Positions 1 to 12,300 of a stretch of DNA of 64,000 bases are shown here, one piece after another (within the stretch, counting starts at the first letter, position 1; each line of letters begins with the position of its first letter). This DNA is from Durusdinium trenchii (Eukaryota; Sar; Dinophyceae; Suessiales; Symbiodiniaceae): positions 181,761 through 245,760 of the forward strand of contig CAXAMN010026384.1 of NCBI GenBank assembly GCA_963970005.1, in the 5' to 3' direction. Below the pieces are notes generated by a model. That model was not told the DNA's origin and made no database searches. It saw only the letters and a program-made list of their open reading frames with translations. Position numbers and translations under genes: made by a program.

Positions 1-297
1 TGCCCACCAGTCATCTCACATTAACCCAGCCAAGTCGTCTCAGAGCAGCCCACCAGTACCCTCAGTGATAGAATAGCTGAATAACCTGAACAGCCCACCC
101 GGAGTGATCTCAGAGTCCAGAGGGCGCAATTCTTTTCTACACTAACTTTTGTCGATGGCTTGGCGACGTGCCCCATTGTTCTTGCCTCCTTCTTCCCCGA
201 ACCATGATTTTTCTTCAATTTTTGCTGATCAACCCCAATGGTGGGGTCCTTCAATGCAAAGTATTTTCTTCCGTTGAAGTCTGTGCGAGTGGCTGAG

Positions 298-375
298 GCT
301 GCGGCCAATGGATACTTGGATTCTTTTGCTGTTTGGAGGCAACAGGGGTCGGTTCCTCAGACGCCAGTGAACCAA
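298..375 (+). CDS. PKS exon: KR of the upstream module, after the catalytic Tyr
   Basis: The exon starts after TGAG with [17 protein letters not shown], which matches the KR segment following the catalytic Tyr and contains the conserved Asn in AAAN. The Tyr would lie on an exon left of this window or in the first 290 bp, where I did not find it. The right border at a GT is tentative; the following QWGPW segment was not located. Confidence 0.6.
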
Positions 376-3300
376 GTAGGATGCGAGGCTTCAGAGAGAA
401 AGTAGGGAATGGTGAGATTCAGCACGGGTAGGTGGCTTGCGCATGATATATATGCCTCAACCCTCAAGCAACCGTTCTGAGGACGTTTAGTTTGCGCTTG
501 GGACCTGTCGCAGAAGTTGGCATGTCTGCAGTCTGACACTGAGAGCAAGAAAGACGTAGCGATACAAGCAGCAATTCCTGTTTGAGAATCAAGAGCCAGC
601 CAGGTTATGTTTGGAAGTTGGGTGCATGCGAGAGAACGCAAGTACAAGCCAGAACCTTCCCGAGATTATATAGATGCGTCCAAAGTCCTGTGCTCGAGGC
701 CAGTGCCGACGCGATGAAGGCCATGCCACTCAAAGCTCTCTCATTGGCGCAGGCCGGCAAAGTGCGGTTTTGAGGACTCTTTTTCAAACCTGTTGGGTGG
801 TACGCCAAGAAGATTACTTGGTAGTAGCATTGAAGCTACTCATGGAATGGAAGCTGATCCTTGCAAATGCGCAGAAGAGCGAGGGTTCTTCAAGGAGGCT
901 CCTGTTGCACCCCAAAGTTCAAAGGCAAGGCAGAAACGGCTACTGTCTGAATCGGTTCTGAGATTTTGAAGGAAGTGTAAGAACGCTACTAGGGGCTCCT
1001 GGCCGTACTACCAGGAACAAGGATGCTACTAGTAAAGATTGTCACATGGGAGATTTGCCTGAGGTGTCAAGCGCGCTGAGAGTGATCTTGGCGCCTCCGC
1101 TTGGGAAGATTGGTCTTTCGGAGCTGACACTGGCAAAGGCTGATTGGGCTATGTATTTCAAGGATTCCTCCGGCTTGGTGGAAAGCTCAGGCAAACCTAG
1201 CCAGATCCAAAACACAACAAGCCTGCACTGCTGAGGCCCCAGCTTTGAAAGATTTCCAGGACCGATGTCATTGAACTTATCAAACATTGACATCCTTTTG
1301 GAGCGAGGACTCGCCAAGTCAACACGAACACGTTCTCATGCCGCTGCCTCCCACTGTTTGTTACCCCACCTGAAACCAGCAACCAGTAAATAGAGAAGTT
1401 ATATATTTCCCTCAAGACACGTCCTGATTTAGGAGCAGAATCCAACCTGAGTGATTGCCTTTCGAAGCCCGTGCATTTTTAGCATTTCGCCAACCCATTG
1501 TCAAAGAAAGTGCAAAAAAGCAAATTGGCACTTTTGCTTCTTACCTCAATCACTGGTTCTCTTTGCTTCTCTTGGTCATTCTACTCGTGTAGCGAGTACA
1601 CAAAGCAGACTGCCTGTCTTTATCAAATGCCCTAACCAACCTCTTTGACAATTGCTGAAGCACAAGCCTTCGCGAAATGACTCCACGCCCACCAAAGCCT
1701 CTCCCCATTCAACCGAACATCCCTCAGCATGTGGGTCGTGGCCCTATTTAGACATGGTTCATTTTCGAGAAGCCAGCAAAGTGCCTGAAGAGTCTTGCAT
1801 GCTAGTCCAGTCGGATTGATCCCTCCTTTGAACGGTCAGTTCAGTGTGGGGTACCGTTGCCTCGTTCCATTCCTGCTTCTAGCTGTTTTGCAACCTTTAC
1901 CTTGATTCTTTGCTCCGGACTGTTTGTTTCAAAATGCTCAAGTTCATGCAGTACTCTTTAGCCCTGGTATTCTATAGTCTTTCGTCGGCGCTCTAGGCTT
2001 CACATGGCTTGCACGCCTTTAGATTGCAGTATTTTGCGATCTTTTTCCAACCATTGTCTTATCTCGGAGGGCCGGGGGGGAACAATTCCGTTCATTTGTT
2101 TGGTAGCATAGAGCTGTCGAAGGAAGAGATCATGTTCCTTTCGTTGACATTCTATCGAGGGTGGGGGAGGTTGAATAGAATATGGATGAAACGCAACTTT
2201 CTTGCCTGAATATATTTATGTACTTTGCATTTCATAGTTTCATGTGTCTTTTTTTGCCAGGAGTTTGAGAACATCTCAAGAACCGTTGAAGCACGGCGGA
2301 GTTCTCCATTCGCATCCCTCTCCCAAGAAGACCGAGAAATGCACGTGCTCAAAGTCATCCGCGATGCAGCAAAGTCCATGCACATGGACATCCAGGATGA
2401 TACCCCTCTTATGGAGGCCTGGGACTGAGATAATTTTGCTAGTTTTTGCACATGTTCCTGCTTGTTGTAGAGTGTTTGGACCAGATGTTGAATCAAGTGT
2501 TGCAATATATATTTATACATACATAGATGAATGCCAGATGTCAGACAGATTGGAGCGTTTTGTCATGTCGTCAAGGCAGGTATCGATTCCTTGTCTGCCG
2601 TGGAGTTCCGGGGCAAGATCGCCAATGAGTTCCGATCTGTTAGACTACCGAGCACTTTGATGTTTGATCATCCGACCTTGAAGGCAACTGCCGTTTACAT
2701 TGCCGGGGCATTGGCAGAAGAACATCATACACAATCAGGGCAGCGGACGGAACTTGCCAAGTTGCCAGTGACAGACGAAGTGCCAATTCGAGGAGGAGTG
2801 TATGTCAGAGGAGCAGCATGTAATTTGCCAAGTTGTCAATTCTTGGATTTTTCCTGTAGCTTGTGGCAAGGCACTGATGCAGTGAGTGAAATGCCATACA
2901 GCCGATGGGACACCGACGAATATTATGATCCAGCTGTGCCTACAGGGCTTGAGATGTATGTCTGCCATGCTGCCTTCATAGCAAACGTGGAGTTGTTCGA
3001 TGCACAGCTTTTTGGAATTTCCAAGGCTGAAGCAGATGCCATGGACCCACAGCAGCGACATTTGCTGGAAACCTCTTTTGCAGCTTTCACTGATGCTGGA
3101 CTTCCTAAGGCCACGTTGATGGGCAAACCTGGTGGAGTTTTTGTTGGACAAGATAAGTGCGATTGGAATCGCATGATTTCAGCTGCTCATGCTGGTCCTT
3201 TTGCTGCAACAGGAGGCTCAGCATCAATTTCGGCCAACCGCATTTCATACAGTCTTGGTTTGAAAGGCCCCAGTGCCACAATGGACACTGCCTGTAGTTC

Positions 3301-6300
3301 ATCGTTGGTGGCAGCTGACACAGCAGCAGTGAATCTCAGAAGAGGCAGATGCGAATTTGCGGCGGTTTGTGGTGTGAACATGCTGCTGTTGCCACAGACC
3401 TTCATCGGTTGTTGTCAAGCTCGAATGCTCTCCTTCGATGGACGGTGCCATACGTTTGACTCTTCGGCCTGTGGCTATGCGCGAGGTGAAGGCACTGGTG
3501 CTCAGGTGCTTCAGCAAGTGGCCAATCAAGTCTCGGAGGCCTCTTTGGCTTCCTTCTTGGGTAGTGCCCTGAACCAGGATGGTCGTAGCGCAAACTTGAC
3601 GTCACCAAACGGACCTTCTCAAGAGGTGGTGGTTCGTATTGCACTTCAGGAGGCGGGATGTGATGCAGGAGACCTTTTTCAAGTCGAGACGCATGGCACT
3701 GGAACTGAACTGGGAGATCCAATTGAGACGGGAGCATTGCGTTCTGTACTGGCAGCACGCTCTTCTCCACTTTGTTTGGGAGCTGTGAAGACGAATGTTG
3801 GACATTTGGAAGGTGCAGCTGGGATGGCCGGCCTTTCGAAGCTTGCTGGGAGCTCAGAGCTCCAATAAATGGAGACAGTTGCCAGTTACACAAACAACCA
3901 AGAGGATGGTTTTTTGAGAATTTGGAAGCAACGGATTTTGCCTTGTTCTCCATACTGTTTTCTGCTGTCAGTCAGACCACTGGCGCCTCCGTCTAAGGTC
4001 TCGCAGTTATCAAAGTTGACCTTTGGTAGTGCCCCCAACCTGCACCTCCGACAGCTCAACCAGCACATTTCTGAGGACACTTTTGAAGCGCATGTTGTGT
4101 TGCTGTGTCAAGTACTAGTGCCAGGGCAGCTTTGAGCTTTCTTACTTTTCTTTGGAGAAGCACAGCCTACCCCTTGCTAGAACTTCGGTACTTACTATAC
4201 TATATACAATATATTGTCCATTGTTCTATTTGAGTGTATTTGAGTGTTCATTTTGTCGAGGAAGTGTGTGACAGACACATTGAACCTACTAAAATCTACT
4301 AAAGCCAATTTTGGCCGCGATGTTCTCTACAAAGTGCATTTCCACAACCTTCGGAATCCTCTGTCCACAAGTCCAAAACTCCAATATCGATCCACCTCCG
4401 TTTACATAATGCATGCTCACCATCTTCCCTCTGCAAAATGGTCTTTGAGCATCATGTGTTTTCCGCACGTTTTGTCTTTGTCATTCTGCCTTGATGATTG
4501 GTTATTTAAAGGCTTACGCCTAACAGCCGGGCGCCGGCCCACTTGGGTCTGTGGGGCGTATGCCTATGTTGGCCTTGGTGGGGCCTATATTGAGCAAAGT
4601 TAAGCTATTTGGTGCGCATCTTGGCCCTAGGTTGGGCCAAGTGGGGCCCATGTGGTTTGTGTTGGGCACATCTTGGGCCCATGTTGAGCCTATGTTGGCC
4701 TACGTGAGGCCTATTTGGGTCCGCCCGTTTTGGGACCGAGGGTCGGCGGCAGGGGGCGCGCCCGTATATCCGGCCAGGGGCCCACGGGCCCCGCCATGGC
4801 TGTGTCTTTGACGTAGGCAGTCTCTCTTCTCCAAAGGAGAGAGGGCTGACCGCCCCTTGCCGCGACCCCTGTGGAACTGTGTGTTTTACAGTGTTTTTTG
4901 CTTCTTCAATTTTTCCGGGTTTGTGGGTCCAGATGGGTCAACATGGCCCAACATAGGCCCTAATAATGCTGGAAATGCATGCCGCACCGGGGTGCTTCGT
5001 CTGCATCGTGGGTGGCTGCTGGGCTAACAACAACAACAACAACCACCACAACAACAACAACTTCTTCTTCTTCTCACGCACTCGAAGGGAGTAGCGCCGC
5101 CCATCAGTCAGCATTGTGACTGGACTCCATGTAGGAGTTCGTTTGTGGTTGGAGAGGAGCAATCTGCTTCTATGGCAGCAAATCACCAAATCAAAATAAA
5201 ATCGTCTAAAGGCAAACATCGTCTCAGACCCAAAATCAATCCAGGGGTCCCGGTTGAGGTCGAGACAAGAGGTTCAAATTTCAAGTGCACATGAACGACA
5301 CACTTTTCGGGTGTGCCGGACAGCTACCCTCCCTCAGAGCGAAGCTCAGCGGTCGCTACGTCAGCATCCGCCACAGACGGCCGCCATCCACAGCGGCCAG
5401 TGCACCGGCTGTCAGCGGCTCGCTTCCGACACGTCGAACCCGGTGTCCGCAAGGACTTGGTCGATGGTCCGGTCCGCGTCTTGCAGGCGCAGGAGCAATG
5501 AATTTAAAGCCAAGTTGCTAGAAGGATCCGATCCTCCAGAGACCCTGGAGGTCATGCGATGGTCTTCCCAAGGTGCTTCGCTCAGCTCACGGTTTCCAGC
5601 CAAGGCACGATTGGATGCATCGTCAAACAGGGGCAGTCCTGGTGTGAAGCCGGACAGCTGTCCTGAGTCGTCCAGCGGCATAGATGCGTCCTGGGTGAGA
5701 CAGGATGGATCTGCAAGCTTCCAAGTGTCCAGCGGCTCTAAATCCTGTGAGCAGGCCACAGGAAAGGAAGGTGGCGACCTCACTTCAGCATTGCCTAGCG
5801 GTCCCAAATTGGTCTGATCCCGATCAGACATCTCCAGCATGGGATCTTCCTCATCCGAGTCTCCCATAAGGCATGAGTTGGCCCAGAAAAGAACTCCACG
5901 TGTTCGAAAGGGCGCGGGATGGAACTCACCTGAACTGGTGCCTGGTTGTCGTCACATAGCAGGAACCGTCCATTCTGGTCCCTGAGCAAGGCTTGAAAAT
6001 GACCGCTCAAGGAATCGCCCAGGTGTGCAACTGCTGCAGTGACACGATATGGAACCCATTTCAATTCCAGTCCTTCATTCACGAAGAAGGGCAGGTAAAA
6101 GTCCTCTTCAAACTGCACGTCGTTGAAATGACCTAACAGGCGAGCGCTGTCAATCAAACGGTCGAGGAAGAAGACTTTAGGGCCGATGGGTCCCGTGAAG
6201 GCCGTCACCATGGAGTGACAGTGCAACCAGGGTGACAGAAGTTCTGCAAGGGACACCTTTTCTCGATCTAGCTCATAGAGGTGCACTAAGGCCACCGGTT

Positions 6301-9300
6301 GGGATTCACTCCCGGCTTCAAAACAAGTGATGCCATCCTTGGTCTCAAGGCGGCGTTCCCATGCTTGTGAGGTCTGTGCGGATTTGCCCCACAAAAGGAT
6401 GTCACTTGTGAACTCACCAATGTCCCTCTGTTCCCCTGAGGGCTTCCCCAGAAAAAGGTCAGCGAGCTGCGGCAAGCTGAACAAAGCTGTTGGCTCATCT
6501 GTCTTCACAGATGCAAGCATCCCCTGTACAGCATTCCATGCTGCACTTGAAGTGTACTCATCAAAATGGGGAGTGCACAAGGGTCCAGATCATGGAGATC
6601 AAGCCGGCATTGAGATAGCACCAATTGGCATCATTTTTGCATTGCAGGATCCGGATGGTGTCAATCCAGTGGAGCTTCAGCGCCTGTCCCCTCGTGGTCG
6701 AAGGATCTGCTGAAGGTCCTGAGCCAGCTGCGAACGTTGGGGTCCATGTTGGCGCATCCTGGCGCCCACCAGATTCCACAGGGACGAGCCGAGAAGGCTT
6801 GCTAAGGAGTCGTTCCTCAGGGAGATCTGGAGTCTCCATGGGATGACTTCCCCCCTGCTGTTTTGGGCCGCCATGGCGAAGAATCTGATGCAATTGCCCG
6901 GTTCCTAAAAAGCTTGCTGAAGAAGGCCGAGGTGGGACTCCATGGTGTTCCAGGCAATTGGAGCGGTCTGCATAATCTCCAGGCTTTGATGTTTGGAGCT
7001 CCAGGTCAGGTGTGGGAAGCTGTGATCCTCCATGACCGTCTTGCTTTGGATGGCAGCCTTCTTGGTGGAGTCGTCCTGCAACTGTGTCTTGAGCTTCTGA
7101 AAGCGAGTGACCAGTTCGGCAACGACGGCTTGAATGAGAAAGCTGCGTAGAGGCATCATCACTTGGTCTTGAGGAAGGTTTCGCCATTGTCCTGCGGATC
7201 TCATCTTCGTCCCTGGTCGAGGACGTCGAGCTGTTCGTCCTTGGGGATGATGCTAAGCTGGCTCTCCGTCGAGATGGCAGCAGAGGCGTGGTCTCCTTCC
7301 TTTTCCTCTTTTCCTGCGGGAGTTCCAGATCCAGGTCGTCCGGTGACGCGAGCATATTTAAGAATGCCCTGCCCACCTGTGTCACACGGTCGCCGTCTTG
7401 GATTTGCATCATTTCATCCATCATGAAGATCTGGTCGAAGCCAAGCAACAGCACAACCAAGGTTCAGGAGAGAGGAACACTGATGTTCCAATCTAGACCA
7501 AGCACTCTCATCCAGGAGACTGTAGTTCTTGGCAGTGTTGCCACACCATGAACAAGGCAGGGTATCAGCCAACGCCGGTCGTTGAGCCAAGAGATATCGA
7601 AGCATGGCATGAAGGAGAAACCCACAGCTGCTGCTATGAGTCTGATGAGTTTGAGTCAGGTGGTCCAACAACTGATCTGACTTCTCAAAGGTCCGAGAGC
7701 ACAGGATGCACGAGTGGCTGAGTACCTGGCAGTGTCGCATCATGAAGGTCCATGAAGTTCGATCTGGATGCAGCAGCCATTGGCCCAGTTCAGGAACCTG
7801 TGCGTGGAGCAGGGTGTGAAGCTGAATCAATTGCTGAACCGAGGCCTCAGTGGGAGCCCATGGCAACATCAGTCTTCGATGATGAGGGTCACATAAGTGT
7901 TGGAGCATTGCCATCTGTCGATGGGCCGGACATCTGTGGGAGCGTGGTTGTGGAACGCGACAAGGATTGCAAACACATGAGAGGCGAGCTTCATCGATCA
8001 TGTTGGAGGTGAGATCAGCCGCTCTGAAAAACCCTCCATGGTGACATTGCAAATATCTAATCAGGTCAGCTGTTCTGGCATAAGCTTGTCCACAGAACGA
8101 GCAAGTCATTGTGAGCTTGTGTCTCGTAGACGAATCTTCCGCCCATTTCCCGGCCTTGATCTGGTCCATGAAGATGTCATCCAGGCGGAGGACGGTGCCC
8201 GGCTCCTGATCACCCATGGGATCCAGGTGGTCACAGGATCCTCGATCAATGTGTCGTCGTAACTCCCATTGTTCCCCAAAGTGGCTGCGGCAGTGTCGGC
8301 ATACGGTGGTGCCATGGACAGTGTCCCTGATGCAACAGAACCTGGAGTGATCTTCCCGTAAGTGGCGTTCAAGAGCAGTGTCAGAAGAGAAGATCTCTGC
8401 GCAGTGAACACAGAGATGATCAGCCAGGTCCTGGTCATCCTCAATTGGATATGCATGGGAAGCAGGAGCATCAGCCAGATGGCAAAGCCACTGATGGAGT
8501 ACCGAGGCCTGCAGGAGGATCTTGCACTGATGAGAAGTCTTATAGTCATGTTGGCAAACATTGCATGGGGACCTCCGAGCGGTAGCCCATTTGGAGTAAT
8601 GGTGTTGGCTTGCAAGGGCATAAGTGCAATGGTCCAGTTGAAGGTGATGCACCATGTCTGAAAACCTGGATTGATGTTTCCCACACAGGATACAATGGTT
8701 CATCATGTAAGCGCACACATCCGGAGTCTGTGCCAGTGCATCAAGACTGTGCTCCTGTCCCAGGTCCATGCCGACCTGAGCGGCGTCAAACATGGGGCAA
8801 TTGCCGAATTCAACATGAGTTCGGAGATTAGTCCATGACTGGAAGGTCTTGTCACAGTGTCGGCACTGAGGATGTCCAGCTCGTGCGTCTCGATCCAACC
8901 TAAACTGAAAACATCTAGAACGGCCACGTGAATGAATTTGATGTTCATGTTTGGTGAGAAGGATTGCACTGTTGAATGTCTCGAGGCATGTGCGGCGCTG
9001 GAATGCAGGTCGAATGACGTCCACTCCGCGGGCCTGCGACGCAATCCAGTCATCCAATAAGGAAATCAACCGGTCAGTTTCCGTGTATCGAACGGTATGG
9101 AGAATGTCAGTGGCTTCAAGATTTGCAAGTCGATCAGCCCCACCTCGAAGGGTCCGGATGCACAAGCGTCGGAGAAAAACTGCTGGTGGTTCAATGTCAA
9201 AATGTTCATGAAACTCCCTGTGTGAACGATGTGTGACATGTGAGTGATCTTGCATGAACATCCGTTGTTGAATGGTGAGTCGTGAAAGAAGTCTTCTGAG

Positions 9301-12300
9301 CCCAGCAGGACTGCATCCAATCACTTGTACGCCGTACAAAGTTGTGGTCCTTACCACCGAACACCACAAAGAGTCTCGCTGCTTGCAGGTGAGGCCCCTT
9401 TTCGAGCACAGCCAGGTTCGCAATCTTTGGAACGCCCGGAGCCCACACCGAAGACGGTGTTGCAAGGTAGAAGTCTGCAGTGTTTTGTAAGAGAGCTGAA
9501 TTCCAAGATAGGGAACCGTGGTATGTAGGGCAACCATAGCAGCATCAGTGTGGTTCCGGGGAAAACAGATGTGCCAGCCGCTAGCGGTTTGCTTGAGGTG
9601 CTTGGCTTGTGCCTTCCTCAGTGCACTGCCTTGCATGGAGATCATCGAATAACATTTCTGTAAGTTGATCTGAAGCTGGAATTCAGTAAGAACATCCAAC
9701 AGAATACCACAGTTGCGAACAAATTCAGAAAAATCATCCAAGGACTGAAAGGCTTGGTGCACCAGAAAATCATCTGCATATACTGTGACGTACCGATTCA
9801 CCCATTCCCAGGACGTTCGACTTGCAAGCTTGTTCAGTAGAATCGTAGTGAAGCAGCGCCAAAGAAATGGAGCTGCCTTGCACCCTTGCCGAACCCCTTT
9901 AAAAACAGGAATTGATGTGGCAAAACCCTTGTGTTGGATGTCATAATGTGTTCCTCGATGCCATTCATACAGGAGTTGGAGACAGTCAGGTCGAACCCCA
10001 AGATCAGCCATTCCGGAAAACAGGCGGTGTCGAGAAATGCTGTCAAAAGCTTTACTCAAATCCAAGCTAAGAAGTGCTCCTCCCACCAGCTTGCACTGTC
10101 GGAGACCCGAGGTGAATCGCTCCGTCGGGCGTTGATACTGCTTGATCATAGCAGTAACGATCTGGCAGTGTTGCACCGCTCTAGCAATGGCATCTGAAGT
10201 ACCCCGTGCCGGCAAATAGGCCATTTGGGGGGTGGAACACAACAGATCAAGAACAGAATGTCTGGCATGTCCACTAATAAGGCCTAGAATTACCTTACCC
10301 AAAACGTCCTGCAAAGCGAGGGCGGAGATTCTGGGCACTATTGGGAGGTTTTCCAGGCTCGGGGAGGAGAAACAGAAATCCATTCTTCCATCCATCCGGA
10401 ATGAAGGGAACAGGGTGGGTCCACCATCGGGTCAATAAGGTCATGAGCCTAGCAGCAATGAGCTCAGGACAACACAGAATGCTAAGTGAGGCACAAGTGC
10501 CTGGTGCATTAGCTTTCAGCGGAGCAACTCTTGCCAAAGCTCTCTCAAGTTCGTCAGTCGAGAATGGGATCCCTGGGCCCCGCGGCGTCAGCATCGTCGG
10601 AAGGGGTTCATCGTGCCATGTCTTCTGAACAAAACACTTGAGGTGGGTGAACTCCTCCAAGGGACTGAGGATCTGACCGTTGGCAGATCGAATCTGAATC
10701 CGTGAGGTCTTGGTTTTTGGGCTGAGCCGCCTGACCAGTTGGTGGAGCCGACTCATGTCATTCCGGTCGGCAGCCTGCCTGGCTTCCTCAAGAACCTGAT
10801 GAATGCGGTCCTGTTTAGCCTGCGCAGACGCTTCTTTCTGCTGTCTGTGCGTCTGATGATGTTGAACAATAAGTTTCCATCGATCAAACACGGAGCAAAG
10901 ATCAAACCCCCGGGTGGCATGAATACGTCGAAACAAAGACCACTTACGGGCGGCAAAGCCTTGTGAATGTCCAGTCTTGACGACACGTTCAGCGGTGACC
11001 GAAAAGGAGTCCTGAAGCACATGGTTCAACTCATGGTGCAAATGACTGAAATTCCCATCAAGCGGCCATGTACTACGTTGAAGAAGCAGTTGGGTGTGTG
11101 CAGAAAAATCATGCCAGTCCGAAGTGTTGTGTGTCCGTGCTAATCTACCCCGATTACGATGTTCAAAGCTAACCTGACTCAAGGCAGCTCCTGTCCAGGG
11201 CTTCCAAGACAAGCTGATGGAACAAATCAGGGGGAGGTGGCCTTGGGTGGACAGGCCAAGCAGGGGACAACTAGGAATGGCAGCGCACTGACTAGCCTCT
11301 CGGTCCATCTGCTTAATTCTAACACAGACAAAGTCTATCCGGGAGCCCTGACCCTTGCAGCCACGAAGTGGCCGGCAGGCCAGGTTGCATAGTGTTCAAT
11401 GCACACAATCCATGTGTTTTCAGAATGGCCTGAAACACAGAGCGATCAGAGTGTGAGGGTCCCGTGGTCAGTTTGCCATCACAGCCAACAAACTGAGAGT
11501 ATCCTACGTGCGGAGGGTCATGGGCCAGGCTAGTATTGAAGTCACCAACAAAGATCAAGGTGTTACGAGTGGGCAGGGAAGCAATACAATCATCAAGCAT
11601 CTGAAACAAGTCCGCTCTAGCGCGCAGATCTTGTGGGGTGGCTTGGAAAGTTTTCTGATAGCAATTCAAAACATCCAAGGGGCGATCCAGATGAATTCTG
11701 AGATGAAGAAGTCTACCCTCCCAAATACTACGCCAAGAAATTTGGTGAATCTGACAGAACGATCGTCGAACCGCGATTAAGACCCCAGTAGCCTGACGTG
11801 GGATACCGCCTACAGCTATAAAGTGCCAGTTCTGGTTGGACCACTCTCGGGTTCATTGCCAGCGAATTTCTTGGAGGACGAGCAGCTGCAAGGGTTGCAG
11901 AGCCGCCCACTCCAATATCTCCTCCACAGTTGCACTCTGCTAAGACCACTGCAGTTCCAGCTGAATATATGTACTCGATTCCTCGGATCCGAACGTGCTG
12001 GTGTCAGAGGCGGGGCCACGGGGGAGGGCTTGTTATTAGGACGTGGACAGACCTGAGTACCAAGTTCTTTGGCATCAAACAGACGACGGCGAAACCATGC
12101 ATATCCCTCAACCCTGGCACGTTTGACGGCCCTCCGAAAGCTCCTCTTATGGTTGGAGACCAGGTGATGGTCTCGAACAGTGGGCGTGGATCCATGTGTT
12201 TTTGCGGTGCCCCAAGAGGGGTGGACCGCTCCCGTGACAGTCATGGACCTGTCACAACCCTCACCTTTGTCTTGCTCGGAAGGAAGAGTGGGACTCCTAC

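Noticed and set aside
3402..3953. 183-residue minus-strand open frame
   Set aside because: Antisense shadow of the KS exon.
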